64,000 nucleotides of DNA from Poa pratensis (taxonomy: Eukaryota; Streptophyta; Magnoliopsida; Poales; Poaceae): contig CAMZMU010000111.1 in NCBI GenBank assembly GCA_947311845.1, positions 21,350,261 to 21,414,260 on the forward strand, given 5' to 3'. The notes under the pieces were generated by a model that had not been told where the DNA came from, did not search any database, and was given only the letters and a program-made list of their open reading frames with translations. Shown here piece by piece: positions 10,612 to 21,547 of this stretch. The stretch's first letter is position 1. Each line of letters begins with the position of its first letter. Position numbers and translations under genes: made by a program.

Positions 10612-12136
10612 AGGGAGGGTCTTCTTCACAAGTTGAGAGGGAGGGGCACCATCTTGAGAACCTCTCTTTATGCGGACGATGCGGCGGTGTTTGTGGCACC
10701 TATTAAAGAAGACATTGCAAATTTGGTCTTAATCCTTGAAGCTTTTGGAGAGGTGACCGGTCTTTGCACAAACTTCGACAAGAGCTCTGTGGTTCCAATC
10801 AAATGTGCCAACATCAATCTTGACGACGTCCTTACGGGTATTCCGACAACTAGGGCCTCCTTTCCGCTGCGCTACCTTGGTCTCCCTCTATCGGTGTGGC
10901 GCTTGAGGCGCGTGGATTTCCAACATCTTGAAGACAAGTGCGTTGCCAAGCTTCCCACTTGGAATGGCAAGTACATCGCCATGGCGGGTAGGGCGGCTCT
11001 TGTCAAGTCGGTGATCGCCTCACAAGCCATATATTACTTGATACCACTTGTCATTCCTCCGGGCACCATGACGTTCCTCAACAAGATTCAACGAGCTTCT
11101 CTTTGGTCGGCAAAGGATACCACAACCGGGGCCAAGTGTAAAGTCAATTGGGAGCTAGTTTGCCGACCAAAAAAGCTTGGAGGGCTCGATTTGCTTCACT
11201 CGGAGAAGTTCGCGGCAGCTTTGCGTTTGTGTTGGACTTGGCTTGAGTGGAAAGACTCGGAGAAAATTTGGGTGGGACAGGGAAACCCTTGCACCCGCGA
11301 GGACATGGACCTCTTCTACGCCGCCACTTCGATCACAATGGGAAATGGGCCCAAGACCCTTTTGGCATGCGCCTTGGTTGGAGCGGTAGAAAGCCCAAGG
11401 ATATTGCACCTCTCATTTTTGAGGGCGATGCCATTAACTCAAACACTTGGGTGGGAAATGTGCGCCTAGATGAAACCTTCACCAACGATCACCTCTATCA
11501 ATTCATTGAGCTTTGGTTGCTTCTCCTCGACGTGCACCGTGATCCTCACATACCCGACGACATTCGTTGGAAGCTTACAGAGAGTGGGGAATACACCGCG
11601 GAGTCGGCCTACAAAATGCAATTCATGGGGACTATTGCCTCTACCATGGAAAAGACTATTTGGAAGAGTTGGGGCCCTCCGAAGACCAAGTTTTTTGCAT
11701 GGCTTGCAAACCAAAACCGGATTTGGACGGCGGATCGTTTGGCAAGAAGAGGGTGGCCAAATTGCGGCTTGTGCCCTTTTTGCAACCAAGTCACCGAGTC
11801 GGTCTCTCACCTATTTACCCATTGCCGACTTATGCGAAGGGTTTGGGACCTCATCATCGAGTGGTTAGGTCTTCATACTTTGAAGCCCTACACATGGCCA
11901 ACTATCTCCTTCCAAGATTGGTGCCTCTTGTTGACGGACGGCTCTACGCCCAACCGGAATGCCATCTCCACCCTCGCCCTTCTCGTCACTTGGGAATGTG
12001 GACCGAACGAAACGCAAGAGTTTTCAAGCATAAGAGCGAACCGCCTACGGTTATCTTCGATAGAATTAAGAAAGAGGCTCGCTTGTGGGTTCTCGCGGGT
12101 GCCAAATGTTTGGGCAATATAATGCCGCGAGAGTAG
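10612..12136 (+). pseudogene. LINE reverse-transcriptase remnant
   Basis: The coding sequence stays open in one frame to about 11390, shifts to a second frame (zf-RVT region, to about 11985), then to a third that carries the C-terminal MWTERNARVFKHK...GNIMPRE stop at about 12136. At least two frameshifts plus 5' truncation make it non-functional. The apparent start codon at 10564 lies in host DNA left of the TSD and is fortuitous. Confidence 0.85.
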
Positions 12137-12179
12137 TCATTTGTAATAACAACTTGGTCATGAACTTGCTTTAAAAAAA
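10612..12179 (+). mobile_element. 5'-truncated LINE with A-tail and 16-bp TSD
   Basis: The segment is bracketed by the perfect 16-bp direct repeat CAATATGTTTGCTACA (10596-10611 and 12180-12195) and ends in an A-run directly before the second copy. That is the hallmark of target-primed reverse transcription. The interior encodes the C-terminal part of a plant L1-type ORF2: the RT catalytic YADD box near the start, then the conserved LRYLGLPLS and KLGGLDLL regions, then a zf-RVT domain (RLARRGWPNCGLCPFC...ESVSHLFTHC). The upstream endonuclease and most of the RT are missing. Confidence 0.9.
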
Positions 12180-12195
12180 CAATATGTTTGCTACA

Positions 12196-13007
12196 CTCGT
12201 TTGGAACTGATCAATCATGACAAATTCAGAAAGATCATAAAGTCTTATATGTAGCAAAGGAGTGAGGACATCGAGGCCGGGTTCAAAGTGGCAGGCGGGT
12301 ATCTCTCGATTCTGAACAAATACGCAGGCCGGGAACAAATCGCACTGCATCGATGGAAGTTCGTTTCCTCTCCATCTCAGTGCAAAGAAATTTTCCGTCA
12401 GACTAGCTACGTACGAGCGATCGCCTCAAATTAAATATTCCACATGTTTGTGACCGAGACCAAAGGGCATCGATTTCTCTAACAGGTTGGACGACGAGCA
12501 CATGTCGGAACTCACCGATCCTGATGCTCATCGACGCGGCCGTAGTTTTGTTTTTTTGGTATTTTTTACTTCGCAAGATCGACCTTCAGGAAACGTCATC
12601 ATTTGCCCATAGAAAGTCTCCACGGCAAGTCTTTCTTCATACTATGAGATCCGGAGAGGATAAGCTAAAAGCTTTTCAAGGTCCACATGCTAATCCCTGG
12701 CGCCAAAGGCTGCGTCCGTCCGATGGCGGACCCAGAAAAAAATTGGAGGGTGACATTGGAACAAAATTTTCGTACCACAGGTTTTTTTGCCAAACTAATA
12801 GTATAAATAGGCAATCGATTCTTAAAATTGTATTCAATATGTATGTTTCATATGTGCATGATTACAATACAACTAGTTTAAAAGATAAACAACGTCTTAC
12901 ATGATGAAATATTGTATAAATAGTAATTCAAAGACGAATCCAGAGACGAACGAGTTGCAATTTCACTCAGGATGCAGGCGGACACACTGTTGGACATCCG
13001 CGCCCAT
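12196..13007. other. Intergenic stretch, no gene seen
   Basis: Mixed sequence without a long coding frame, TIR pair or tandem repeat that I could support. Its right part is the target region into which the MULE at 13017 inserted. Confidence 0.3.
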
Positions 13008-13204
13008 CTGCCTCAGGGCAAACCCTATGCGGCGCCGCATAGGGCTAGCGCCGCCTAAACACCTTCGTTTCTGGGCCGGGCCCAAGTTTCGCGTACGCAG
13101 TCGATCGAAGCTAGCTAGCGATCCATTCCCTCCATCGCATGGTCAGCTAAAAAGGTATCGTTCAGGCAGACGTCCGTCTTTGTTTCGATCGCATGGTTAG
13201 CTAA

Positions 13205-13460
13205 AAAGGTGTACTCCTTCCTTTTTCTTTTCTTCTCTTTTCTTTTTTTCTTTTTCGATTTTCTTTATTTTCTTTTTTCGTTTTTGTTTGCTTTTTCGTT
13301 TTTTTTTCTTTTTCTTTTTCCGTTTCTTTTTCTGTCTTTGTTTTCCTTTTTTTCTTTTCTATTTTATTTCGTTTCTTTTTTGTTTTCGTTATTCTTTTTC
13401 TTTTTTTGTTCTCGTTTCTTTTCATTTTTCTTTTTTTTTCTCTTTTTTATTTTTTGCTGT
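13205..13460. repeat. Polypyrimidine low-complexity tract
   Basis: About 250 bp are almost entirely T and C on the plus strand, in TTTTC/TTTCT words. Long open frames here (all Phe/Leu/Ser, or all Lys/Glu/Arg on the other strand) are a composition artefact. Confidence 0.9.
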
Positions 13461-13484
13461 TTTTATAATTTTATAATTTTTAAA

Positions 13485-14520
13485 AATGGTTCCAAATTTA
13501 AAAATGTTTTCAAATTTGAATTTTTTTTATTTTTTTAGACAGTTTTATTTCGAAAATGGTTCCAAATTTAAAAATGATTCCAAATTAAAATGGTTCCAAA
13601 TTTGAAAAATTGTTTATTTTTTTAAAATGGTTCCAACTTTAAAAATTGTTCATTTTCGAAAACGGTTCCAAATTTGAAGATTATTCATTTTTGAAAATGG
13701 TTTCAAATTTAAAATTGGTTTCGAATTTAAAATGGTTCCAAATTTGAAAATGGTTCCATTTTTGAAAATGGTTCCATTTTGAAAATGGTTCCGATTTTTT
13801 AAAATGGTTCCGATTTTTCGAAAATGGTTGCTTTTTCAAAATGGTTCCGAACCGAAAAAATGGTTCCTTTTTTAAAATGGTTCCGAACCGAAAAAATGGT
13901 CCTTTTTGAAAATGGTTCCGAATGAAAAAAATGGTTCCGATTTTTCGAAAATGGTTACTTTTTGAAAATGGTTCCAAACCAAAAAATGGTTCCGAACCGA
14001 AAAAATGGTTCCGATTTTTGAAAATGGTTCCAAACCGAAAAAAGGTTCTGATTTTTCGAAAATGGTTCCTTTTTGAAAATGGTTCCGAACCAAAAAAATG
14101 GTTCATTTTTTGAAAACGGTCCCGAACCAAAAAAGTCATTTTTTGAAAATGGTTCCAAATTTAAAAATGGTTCCATTTGAAAATGGTTTCGAACCGAAAA
14201 AATGGTTCTGATTTTTCGAAAATGGTTCCTTTTTGAAAATGGTTCCGAACTGAAAAAATGGTTCCGAACCAAAAAAATGGTTCTGATTTTTGAAAATGGT
14301 TCCGAACCGAAAAAAATGGTTCCAATTTTGAAAATGGTTCCAAATTAAAAATGTTGAAGTGATTGCAGTATTGTTCCATTTGGAAAATGGTTGAAAATAA
14401 AAAATTGTTCATTTTTAAAATGTTTTAAAATAAAAAAAATGTTCATTTTTTAAAATTGTTCCATTTTAAAAATGGTTTCAAATTTAAAAATGGTTCCATT
14501 TTTTGAAATGGTTCGAATTT
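13485..14520. repeat. Minisatellite of GAAAATGGTTCC-type units
   Basis: More than fifty occurrences of AATGGTTCC-like words alternate with A-rich or T-rich spacers (CGAACCGAAAAAATGG, GATTTTTCGAAAATGG). Units vary in length from roughly 15 to 30 bp. GAAAATGGTTCC is close to an inverted partner of GGAACCATTTTC, so strands fold readily. The open frames rich in NHFQK or GTIF come from the repeat and are not genes. Confidence 0.85.
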
Positions 14521-14851
14521 AAACAGAACCGGGAGTCGAACCCTGGTTTGACTGAAAACAGTGCACACGCACAGCGTCAAATTTCTGAAGCAGCGCGTGA
14601 ATTTCCGAAGCAGCTGGTTTGAAACATCGAGCGCAACGCGGGAGAATTCGTGGGCCGGCCCATCTACAGAACGAAGTAGGCGGCACAACTCCTATGCGGC
14701 GCTAACGAGCGCCGCAAAGGAGCTCCCCTGCCTCAGTCCGCAAATGCTAATCAGGTGTTTAGCGGATGCCGGGTCCGCCAGTTGTGTTTAACTATGTGTC
14801 TGACGGACAGAGCGGACAAGCCGCTGCCCGCTGCATCTACTGTATCAATGG

Positions 14852-15142
14852 AGCAGATCCTCTAACGTTGAGAAGTAAAGTCAGCGAAAAATGCGAAGAA
14901 AAGTCAGGGTACTTAGCATAAATTTGTGTATTATGTGCCATATTTAATTACTGTAGTATACATCACCTAAACTAAGAAAATTGCATCACATTTTTTATGT
15001 AAAGCAACGGCACTAAATAGACAAGCTTAGATCTGTAATACAAAGTAATTTGAATCATATTAGGGTTAAATAATATGGCTGTGAAGAAAGAAAGTCAGGC
15101 TACTGTGGCTTACCTGACATTACTCCTAACGTTAGAGGATCC
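14852..15142. mobile_element. MITE with 12-bp TSD
   Basis: The ends AGCAGATCCTCTAACGTT and AACGTTAGAGGATCC are inverted repeats (GATCCTCTAACGTT is perfect). The 12-bp direct repeat CTGTATCAATGG flanks the element (14840-14851 and 15143-15154). The interior is 291 bp, AT-rich and non-coding. The long TSD points to a MULE-related MITE. Confidence 0.8.
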
Positions 15143-15449
15143 CTGTATCAATGGGGATAGAAGGCAGACCTGTCCCGCTAGTATTTTGCCCTCCTCTGCG
15201 TCCACCCCCTCTGTCTGATTCTTCCCATCCTCCACCTGCATCCTGAAATTTCACGCATGAACCACCAGAAGCAGTAGGAATAGTAAAAAACTATGGGTAG
15301 TCAAAGAATTTCCCAAAATTATAGGTGGGCCGTAGGTCCGCCCATGCCTCCGTCTATCGTCATCCTGATCCAAAGAACTATGCTCCACGACTCGTTAAGC
15401 TAGCATCTCGCATCACACGGTGACACGGATCGCACCCTCTATCTACATA

Positions 15450-15598
15450 CTCCCTCCGCTTCCATTTATAAAATGTTTGAGCTATCTTAATATGAAATAG
15501 ACTCGGATCAAAATGAGTGAATCTACACACTGAAACACGTCTAGATATATCCAAATTTTAAAAAAGTTAAAACATCTTGTATTTTGAAACGGAGGTAG
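15450..15598. mobile_element. Stowaway MITE
   Basis: CTCCCTCCGCTTCCATTTAT at the left and TTTTGAAACGGAGGTAG at the right are inverted repeats with TA on both sides (15448-15449, 15599-15600). The inner words GAGTGAATCTACACACTGAA and ACGTCTAGATATATCCAA are typical of the Triticeae family. Confidence 0.85.
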
Positions 15599-16266
15599 TA
15601 TATGTTGTAGTCATATATCACATTGATTTGAACGAGGAAATATCCAGTTCTTCCAAACCTTATTTGCTACCAATTCGAAAAAGAAACTTTAATTGTTTTA
15701 AATTTTCAAAGAAAAACTACAAGGGTTCAAACGGAATGCGTCTACAATTTTCAAATATTTCAGGTTCAAAAATCACAAGGCGCATTGAGAAATAAAATGT
15801 TAAAGTACTAATAAATTTATTTTTGTGTTTTTGTGACATTATTCATGCTAGATTAATCATTTTATTTTTCAGTATGTATTTCGATTTTGGACTTGAATTT
15901 TTTGGTGGCCATAGACACCTTACTTGTCAACATCCACAGTTTTTCCAAGAATTTTTTGACATATATAAAATCGATATTTTTTAAATTGGTAGTAGGTAGC
16001 ACTAGATATTCTCTTCAATATGAACACCCATGTTTATACGGATCAGTCATCGGGATCGGTTGGACACGAGAAAATATCTATTTATTGCACGCCTTAAATG
16101 ATATCATGATACCAATCTCCAAAATTTAAATTTACAAGTGTCAAAAAAATTCCGAAACAAATGATGGGTGTTCACAAGATAATTGCTTCATTTCCTAAAA
16201 TTTTCAGAACCAAATCAAACATACACATAGAGAAGCAAAAAAAAAAAAAAAAGAGACAAACTGCTA
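15599..16266. other. AT-rich stretch without recognisable gene
   Basis: Only short frames. Phrases such as GTAGACACATGACTTGTGAA at 16539 and a related phrase near 15911 (ATAGACACCTTACTTGTCAA) suggest that this and the 16430-16620 stretch are diverged copies of one repeat. Confidence 0.35.
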
Positions 16267-16423
16267 CTCCCTCCGTATCAAAATATAAGACTTTCTATCT
16301 TTTTTGGGTTTGTCCTGATTCGTTCCCAAATGAGTGAATCAACACACTAAAACATGTCTATATACGTACGAATTAGGACAAACTAAAAACTGTAGAAAGT
16401 CTTAGGTTTTGCTACCGAGGGAG
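16267..16423. mobile_element. Stowaway MITE
   Basis: CTCCCTCCGTATCAAAATAT at the left pairs with TTTTGCTACCGAGGGAG at the right, flanked by TA (16265-16266, 16424-16425). The arms GACTTTCTA/TAGAAAGTC also pair. Confidence 0.88.
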
Positions 16424-17259
16424 TACGTGAATAGTTGTGTTTTGTGTTCTTATCTTTTTCTGATACTATTCATGGTGGATTTGTCCTTTTTTGCTTCTAT
16501 GCATATATTTCCAATTTAGTTCTGTAAATTCTAGGAGTCGTAGACACATGACTTGTGAACATTCACAATTGTTTTCACATTTTTTAAAAAAATTAAAATT
16601 TTGAATTTTCATAAGTGGTATATCATGGTATCTTATAGGGGTGGAATCACTGTAATGACTGATCCCTCCAGACGATGTTCATTTCCAAAACGAGCTCCCT
16701 TCGGCACGACGAGACAGACAGTACATATACACTTGTCAGTCAGTGCCACGGTTACGAGTTCATCTCGAACAGGTAAACCGAGCACCGTCACCTGCTCCAC
16801 CCGTGCGCTTGTCTGAAGAACAAACAAGGCCTGGCCGTGAACAATTTCCTGACTGAATGAAGAATTCAGTGGATCGACACTGCTGCTGCGTTGTCCTTTG
16901 CACATCGATGGATATGGATCTTCTCGTTGGTGCTGGGCTCTGGGCTCTCTGGCCACGCACGTGTTGCCTGCCTCACTGACCTTCCCCTGCGCGCGGTAGA
17001 AAAATAATGTACGGCCCGGATCCGTTATTACCTTGGGCGTGAATAAAACGGTAACTTTCGGAAGCACTGGGTCGTGTGGCCCACCGGTGCGTGCTTTGCT
17101 TTCTACTGGCGGTAACGGTAAAAAGAACAAGGACAGTGCTAGGCGTCCCCGGGGGATCTGGGGGAAAAATCTCCCGGGTCCCCTGCACGACACGTGTCCA
17201 CCTCTCTGAACTCAAATCCCACCAAATCGCGACTGAAGCAAAAACGGTTCGAACGTAAT

Positions 17260-18370
17260 AAGAAGTTTGTGCTATTGCAGCAAAAATCCAATTTCAACCA
17301 AAATCACCCGCAAATGGTTCATTGAAGAAAAACGGTTCGCGCGTAATAAGAATTTTGTGCTATTGTAGCAAAATGTCCAGTTTTCACCAAAAAATCTCGT
17401 AAATGTTTTTACGAAGCAAAAAACGGGTTGTTTGTAACAAGAATTTTGTACTATTGTAGCAAAAAGTTCAATTTTCTCTCAAATCACACAAAATGCTTCT
17501 ACGAAGAAAAAGTTTTATTCGTAGCAATTTTTTGTTTCGCTCGTAGCAAATGCTTCTATGGAGAAAAAAGTTTTATTCGTAGCATCGCCAGCTCACACTA
17601 TCCTAGATGCTTTTACGGAGCAAACCACGCGCCGTCAGTAACATCGCTATGTGCCGTCGGAAGAACCGTCGCACGCACTCGACAGCATCGCCGGCTCATC
17701 GGTAGCAATGACATGCGCCGTCGGTAGCATCACCGGCTTGTCGGTAGCATCGCCGGCTCGTAGCATTGCTGAATACCGTCGGTAGCATCGTCGGCTGGTC
17801 GGTAGCAATGACATGCGCCGTCGGTAGCATCATCGGCTTATCGATAGCATTGCCGGCTCGTCGGTAGCATCCGCTCGTAGCATTGCCGAATACCGTCGGT
17901 AGCATCGTCGGCTCGTCAGTAGCAACGACGTGCGCCATCGGTAGTATCGCCACGTGGTCGATAGCAACACCGCACGTCGGTAGCATCGTCGGCTCGTCGG
18001 TAGCAATGTCATGCTCCATCAGTAGCAACACCGGACACGTTGTCAGCGAAACTATAAAACCGTTGTAGCAAAAATAAATTGTGTTGTTGTAGCAAAAACG
18101 ACTTCGCCAGAGACATCACCGGAGACCGTGTAGCAACAAAATTATACTATTGTAGCAAAATAACAAAACTTAGCAAAATTTCGTGCTGTTGCAAAATCCA
18201 ACGCCGCAGGTAGCACCGCCGCTAGCCGCTTGTAGCAAATCCCTACGACGTACGTAGCAAAACTCGACGCCGGTTGTAGCAGCACCACACCAACGCCGGT
18301 GACCTCTGGAAAGCAACGCCGCCGTGCCATGGTAGCAATGCTGGCCATCCCTTGTAGCAACGCCGCCCCC
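17260..18370. repeat. GTAGCA-rich repeat block with GCCGTCGGTAGCATCG-type units
   Basis: The word GTAGCA (or its variant GTAGCAA/T) recurs dozens of times. From 17225 to 17600 it alternates with ACGGTTCG/AAGAATTTTGTGCTATT units. From 17640 to 18020 it forms an irregular tandem array of CGTCGGTAGCATCGTCGGCT-like units of about 20 to 40 bp. From 18060 to 18370 it becomes more dispersed. Open frames through it on the minus strand (repeated CYRRA/ATDEPTMLPT) are repeat translations. Confidence 0.75.
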
Positions 18371-18530
18371 GCACGGAGCAAAAACACATGGAGCAGCGCC
18401 GCCGTTTCTTCGTCGTCGTCCGCTGATTCAAAACCACAAACGCCGGTGCAAGCTTCCGCTGCCTCGCCGGTGGGCAGCAGCACGGTGGGGTTGCTGCCAA
18501 TGAACGGGTACCCCTCGCCGCCTCCGGTCC

Positions 18531-18735
18531 ATGACGTACCTGACCGGATCGATGCAGCGCTTGAGCATGGCGGGCAGCTCGGCTGGGAGCGCGTCCACCT
18601 CCTTGCGGCGCTCGACGAAGGGGAGGGAGCTTGCAGAGTCCATGCTGGCGCAGAGCGTCGCGAGGCCCTTTCCGACCGACCTGGGAGAGAGGGAGCCGCC
18701 GTCCCGGCCCCGCTTGTTGGTGAGGGATTCGAGGC
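18531..18735 (-). pseudogene. Captured fragment of a FRIGIDA-like (FRL) gene
   Basis: The minus strand encodes a continuous stretch matching the region of plant FRIGIDA-like proteins where a Ser/Leu-rich helix is followed by the conserved 'E..LPA.LK.C.DP...VMD' block. Visible here are LDASVSLALSRLESLTNKR, LCASMDSASSLPFVERRKE and LPAMLKRCIDPVRYVMD. A stop lies just upstream in the same frame and the reading is lost downstream, so only about 70 codons survive. FRL proteins act with FRIGIDA in transcriptional control of flowering; this piece cannot. Its setting among repeats suggests capture by a transposon. Family recognition is from memory. Confidence 0.55.
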
Positions 18736-19079
18736 GGGAGAGCGCGAGCGAGACGGAGGCGTCAAGGGAGAGCTCGCGGTGCCGCCATCATCTCCTGCGC
18801 ATGTGGCGGCGACGGCGGTGGCACTCGGCAACGGCGCGTGGATTGGGCGGCGGCGACGCGTGGATTGGGAAAGCATGGCCGTGGCCTGCTCCAGCCGGAT
18901 GTGCTCGAGGAGGCGGCGAGCTCGGGCTCGAGCTCCGGGTGGGGGATTTCTGCTGTCCCATGGGAGGAGGCGCGAGGTGGAGAGGACAGAGTCGGGCGAG
19001 TGGCAGGTCCGGCAGAGAGGGAAGGAGGCGGTGCCGGTGCGAGCTTCGTCTCTGCGCGTGTGATGCATGTAAAATGCAG

Positions 19080-20800
19080 ACATGAACTTTACATTTTATT
19101 TCATGTTATTCCATGTTATTTGCATCATATAAGGGTTATATTCATGATTTATATTGAGTTTTGGGGATAATTAACAACTTCTCCATTTTTCTGGAATTAA
19201 CCCTGCGCTGTCAGAAAACCCCTTTTTCTATATTTTGATGTTTCAGGGACCCAAACGACGTCCAAATGACCTGAAACCTTACGGGGATCATTTTTTTTTG
19301 GAAGGAACGAAACGTAGGCGCAAAGGAATCGAAGAAACGGAGACCAGAAGGCCAAAAGGGGTGGGCCCACGCGGCCAGATTCCCTGACCGCGTGGGGTCC
19401 CCTATCCTGGCCCTCGGGTCTCCGCTGCCGTCGATCTTTCTTCCCGAAGCTTCGTCTTGACCTAAAAACGACTATATATAGACCCCCCCCCCCCCAGGGC
19501 TTTCGCGAAAGGGAGTGCCGCCGAAACAGAGAAACCACGAAACAGAGATCTGGAGCTGAAGATTGGAGGGGGAAACTCCGGCGGGGCGCTGCCGATGTGG
19601 TCTCCTTCCCCTCCAACAACATCTCCACCGACACCATGATGAAGAGGGAGTAGTCCACCCCTGGACTAGGGGTTTGTGGAAGTAACTTATGTATCTCTCC
19701 TCTCTATGAGCTTCACTAATTAGTACCGTATGAGCTGCTGAACATGATTACGGTCATCTATGTAATTCCTTTGTGGTGGATCTTTATTATGAGTTAATAC
19801 ATGTTTTGAGATTGCAATGGTTTTGTTTCAGTTATGAAAGTAGATGCATATTATGTACCCCGTTCTTATTTACTTGTCATGATCATGCATGTTTATGAGA
19901 GCATGTGAGGGGGAACGTGTGCATTAGTTGGAGTAACGGGGGGTGGCTAGTGCAGTGAACGTGAGAGAAAGTTCTGCGATCCACTTGGGTTTTCTACCTT
20001 ACTTTGTTGCCTCACTAGGGATAAACAAAAATACCATGCTACCGGAGGGTGGATGTGACCTTGGCCACTATCTCCATGACTAGATCTAGCATGTTCTTAT
20101 TTTAACTTCATGTCATTGAACTTATTGCTATGCTCTGATTTATCTTAATTACTAAGGTGTTATGATTTAGTTCGCATCTTGGTGGAGCATAAGAGAGAGA
20201 ACAACTTATACTTGAGATCTCTATGTTAGGATGTGATGCCCATATTATTAATAACTTGTCAAACCATGTCTTGCCATCTTACATGTTAATTTTAGTGTTC
20301 CATTGTCTACCACGTTATCAAGAGAGAGTGCATTTGTGAAACCATGAACCCCGGTCCATTTTTAATCATAAGAAACACCTTTCCAACACTTTTATCATCA
20401 CTTTTGTTTGCTGCCATTGTTAAATCCGAAAATACAAAAACACTTTTACATCTTGCATTCATCATAAAAAACCCAAAAATATCATTTATCATTACTACCA
20501 TCATCCTTGCATATTTATTTTACCATCATTGCATATTTACTACTGTTTGCATATTTATTTTATTATCATTCTCACACCTTGTGCTTGACAACCACTTGGT
20601 GAGGTTGAGGGCACAAAACAATTTATTTTGTTGCAGATTCTCAAGAGAAGGATAAGGAGATAACACCTGAAATACTGGTTCCCCGAGAGTTCGGTATTAA
20701 ACCCTTGAGTCACCCCTCGTGGGGAAAATTGTCTTCCACTACTACATACACTCTGCACTTGGAGTCTCAACCTAACCCATTCACTTTTCACGCAGGTAAT
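19080..20800 (+). mobile_element. LTR-retrotransposon-like sequence (gypsy-type LTR/leader)
   Basis: No coding region is present. The sequence has features I remember from Triticeae gypsy elements: GAGTTTTGGGGATAATTAAC, a pyrimidine/C-run (13 C near 19487), GATGAAGAGGGAGTAGTCCA with CTAGGGGTTTGTGG, later CTTGTGCTTGACAACCAC and GGTATTAAACCCTTGAGTCA. No TSD or paired LTR was found. Classification is from memory of the pattern and needs a repeat search. Confidence 0.4.
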
Positions 20801-21125
20801 CATTGGGTATCAGCGTGCCTGCTCGCGAGGGTTGGCCTGCGGTGATTTGGGGACGAACGGGAGCAGTGGGTAAACGATAAGGTGAGAACGTGGTCCCACG
20901 CGGGGACACGCGTCAAAAGCAGGAGCCGGGGGACGCGAGCGAGGCGATCCCCCGGATGATACGAAGTGTTTTCCAAAGAACAATGCATTGATGCATAAAC
21001 TCGACGCTTCGTACGAGACAAGCATCGTGCATTTGGTCCCGATATATCGTTATCTGCTTGGGCTGGTCATTCATTTTTTGCCATGAAAAATGTCAGTCAC
21101 CCAAGCATTTGCTCAACGCACCGGG

Positions 21126-21306
21126 CAGTGGCGGAGCTTGCCAGAACCTCTGGGGGGGCAAAATAGCATATATAAATTTCTGGGGGGCAAATCGCACAAA
21201 ACAACACAATTATAAGCTCTATCCAAAAAAAAATCCTTCCTGCATGTGCAAATCATTGGGGGGGGGGGGGGTGGCCCCCCCTGACATACACTAAGATCCA
21301 CCCCTG
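21126..21306. mobile_element. hAT-type MITE with 8-bp TSD
   Basis: The ends CAGTGGCGGAGC and GATCCACCCCTG are imperfect inverted repeats. They are flanked by the perfect 8-bp repeat GCACCGGG (21118-21125 and 21307-21314), as expected for hAT transposition. The 181-bp interior has G-runs, including an uninterrupted run of 13 to 14 G near 21258. A second member of this family lies at 49528-49685. Confidence 0.82.
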
Positions 21307-21361
21307 GCACCGGGCTATTCATATTCACCCTAGTGAGACTAGTGAGCATTCACAAAGCGTT

Positions 21362-21480
21362 GTGGTCCGTGGTTTAGCCCGGTGGTTGGGATTGTTGATA
21401 CATCCCAGCCCGCCCGAGTTCGGGCTTTTGTGCACGTCGCCTCGACGTATACCCACGTCTCTCTTAATTAAAAGATCAAG
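21362..21480 (+). mobile_element. Possible tRNA-derived SINE
   Basis: TTTAGCCCGGTGGTTGGGAT resembles a pol III A box, and CCCGAGTTCGGGCTTTT about 50 bp later resembles a diverged B box. A run of TCTCTTAATTAAAA follows. The spacing fits a tRNA-derived SINE but the B box is weak. Confidence 0.4.
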
Positions 21481-21547
21481 GACGCTACTTTTTAAACAAA
21501 GCGTTCAATGCCGTGACACCGATCATGGAACGGATTTTTATCGCTAA

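Larger units (their letters stand above)
13017..14727. mobile_element. MULE-type non-autonomous element with 9-bp TSD
   Basis: The 9-bp direct repeat CTGCCTCAG (13008-13016 and 14728-14736) flanks ends that form imperfect inverted repeats sharing CCTATGCGGCGC / CCTTTGCGGCGC and GCGCCGCAT words. A 9-bp TSD with long GC-rich TIRs fits Mutator-like elements. The interior is a pyrimidine-rich tract and a minisatellite; no transposase is present. Confidence 0.72.

Noticed and set aside
13201..14412. Long open frames across the pyrimidine tract and the GGTTCC minisatellite
   Set aside because: The translations are pure repeat (Lys/Glu/Arg or Phe-rich, then NHFQK-like periods) and follow from composition, not coding.
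18142..19083. A 313-codon minus-strand frame
   Set aside because: It overlaps the FRIGIDA-like fragment in a different frame, is rich in Ser/Pro/Arg from GC bias, and runs on into the GTAGCA repeat; the real similarity is in the neighbouring frame.
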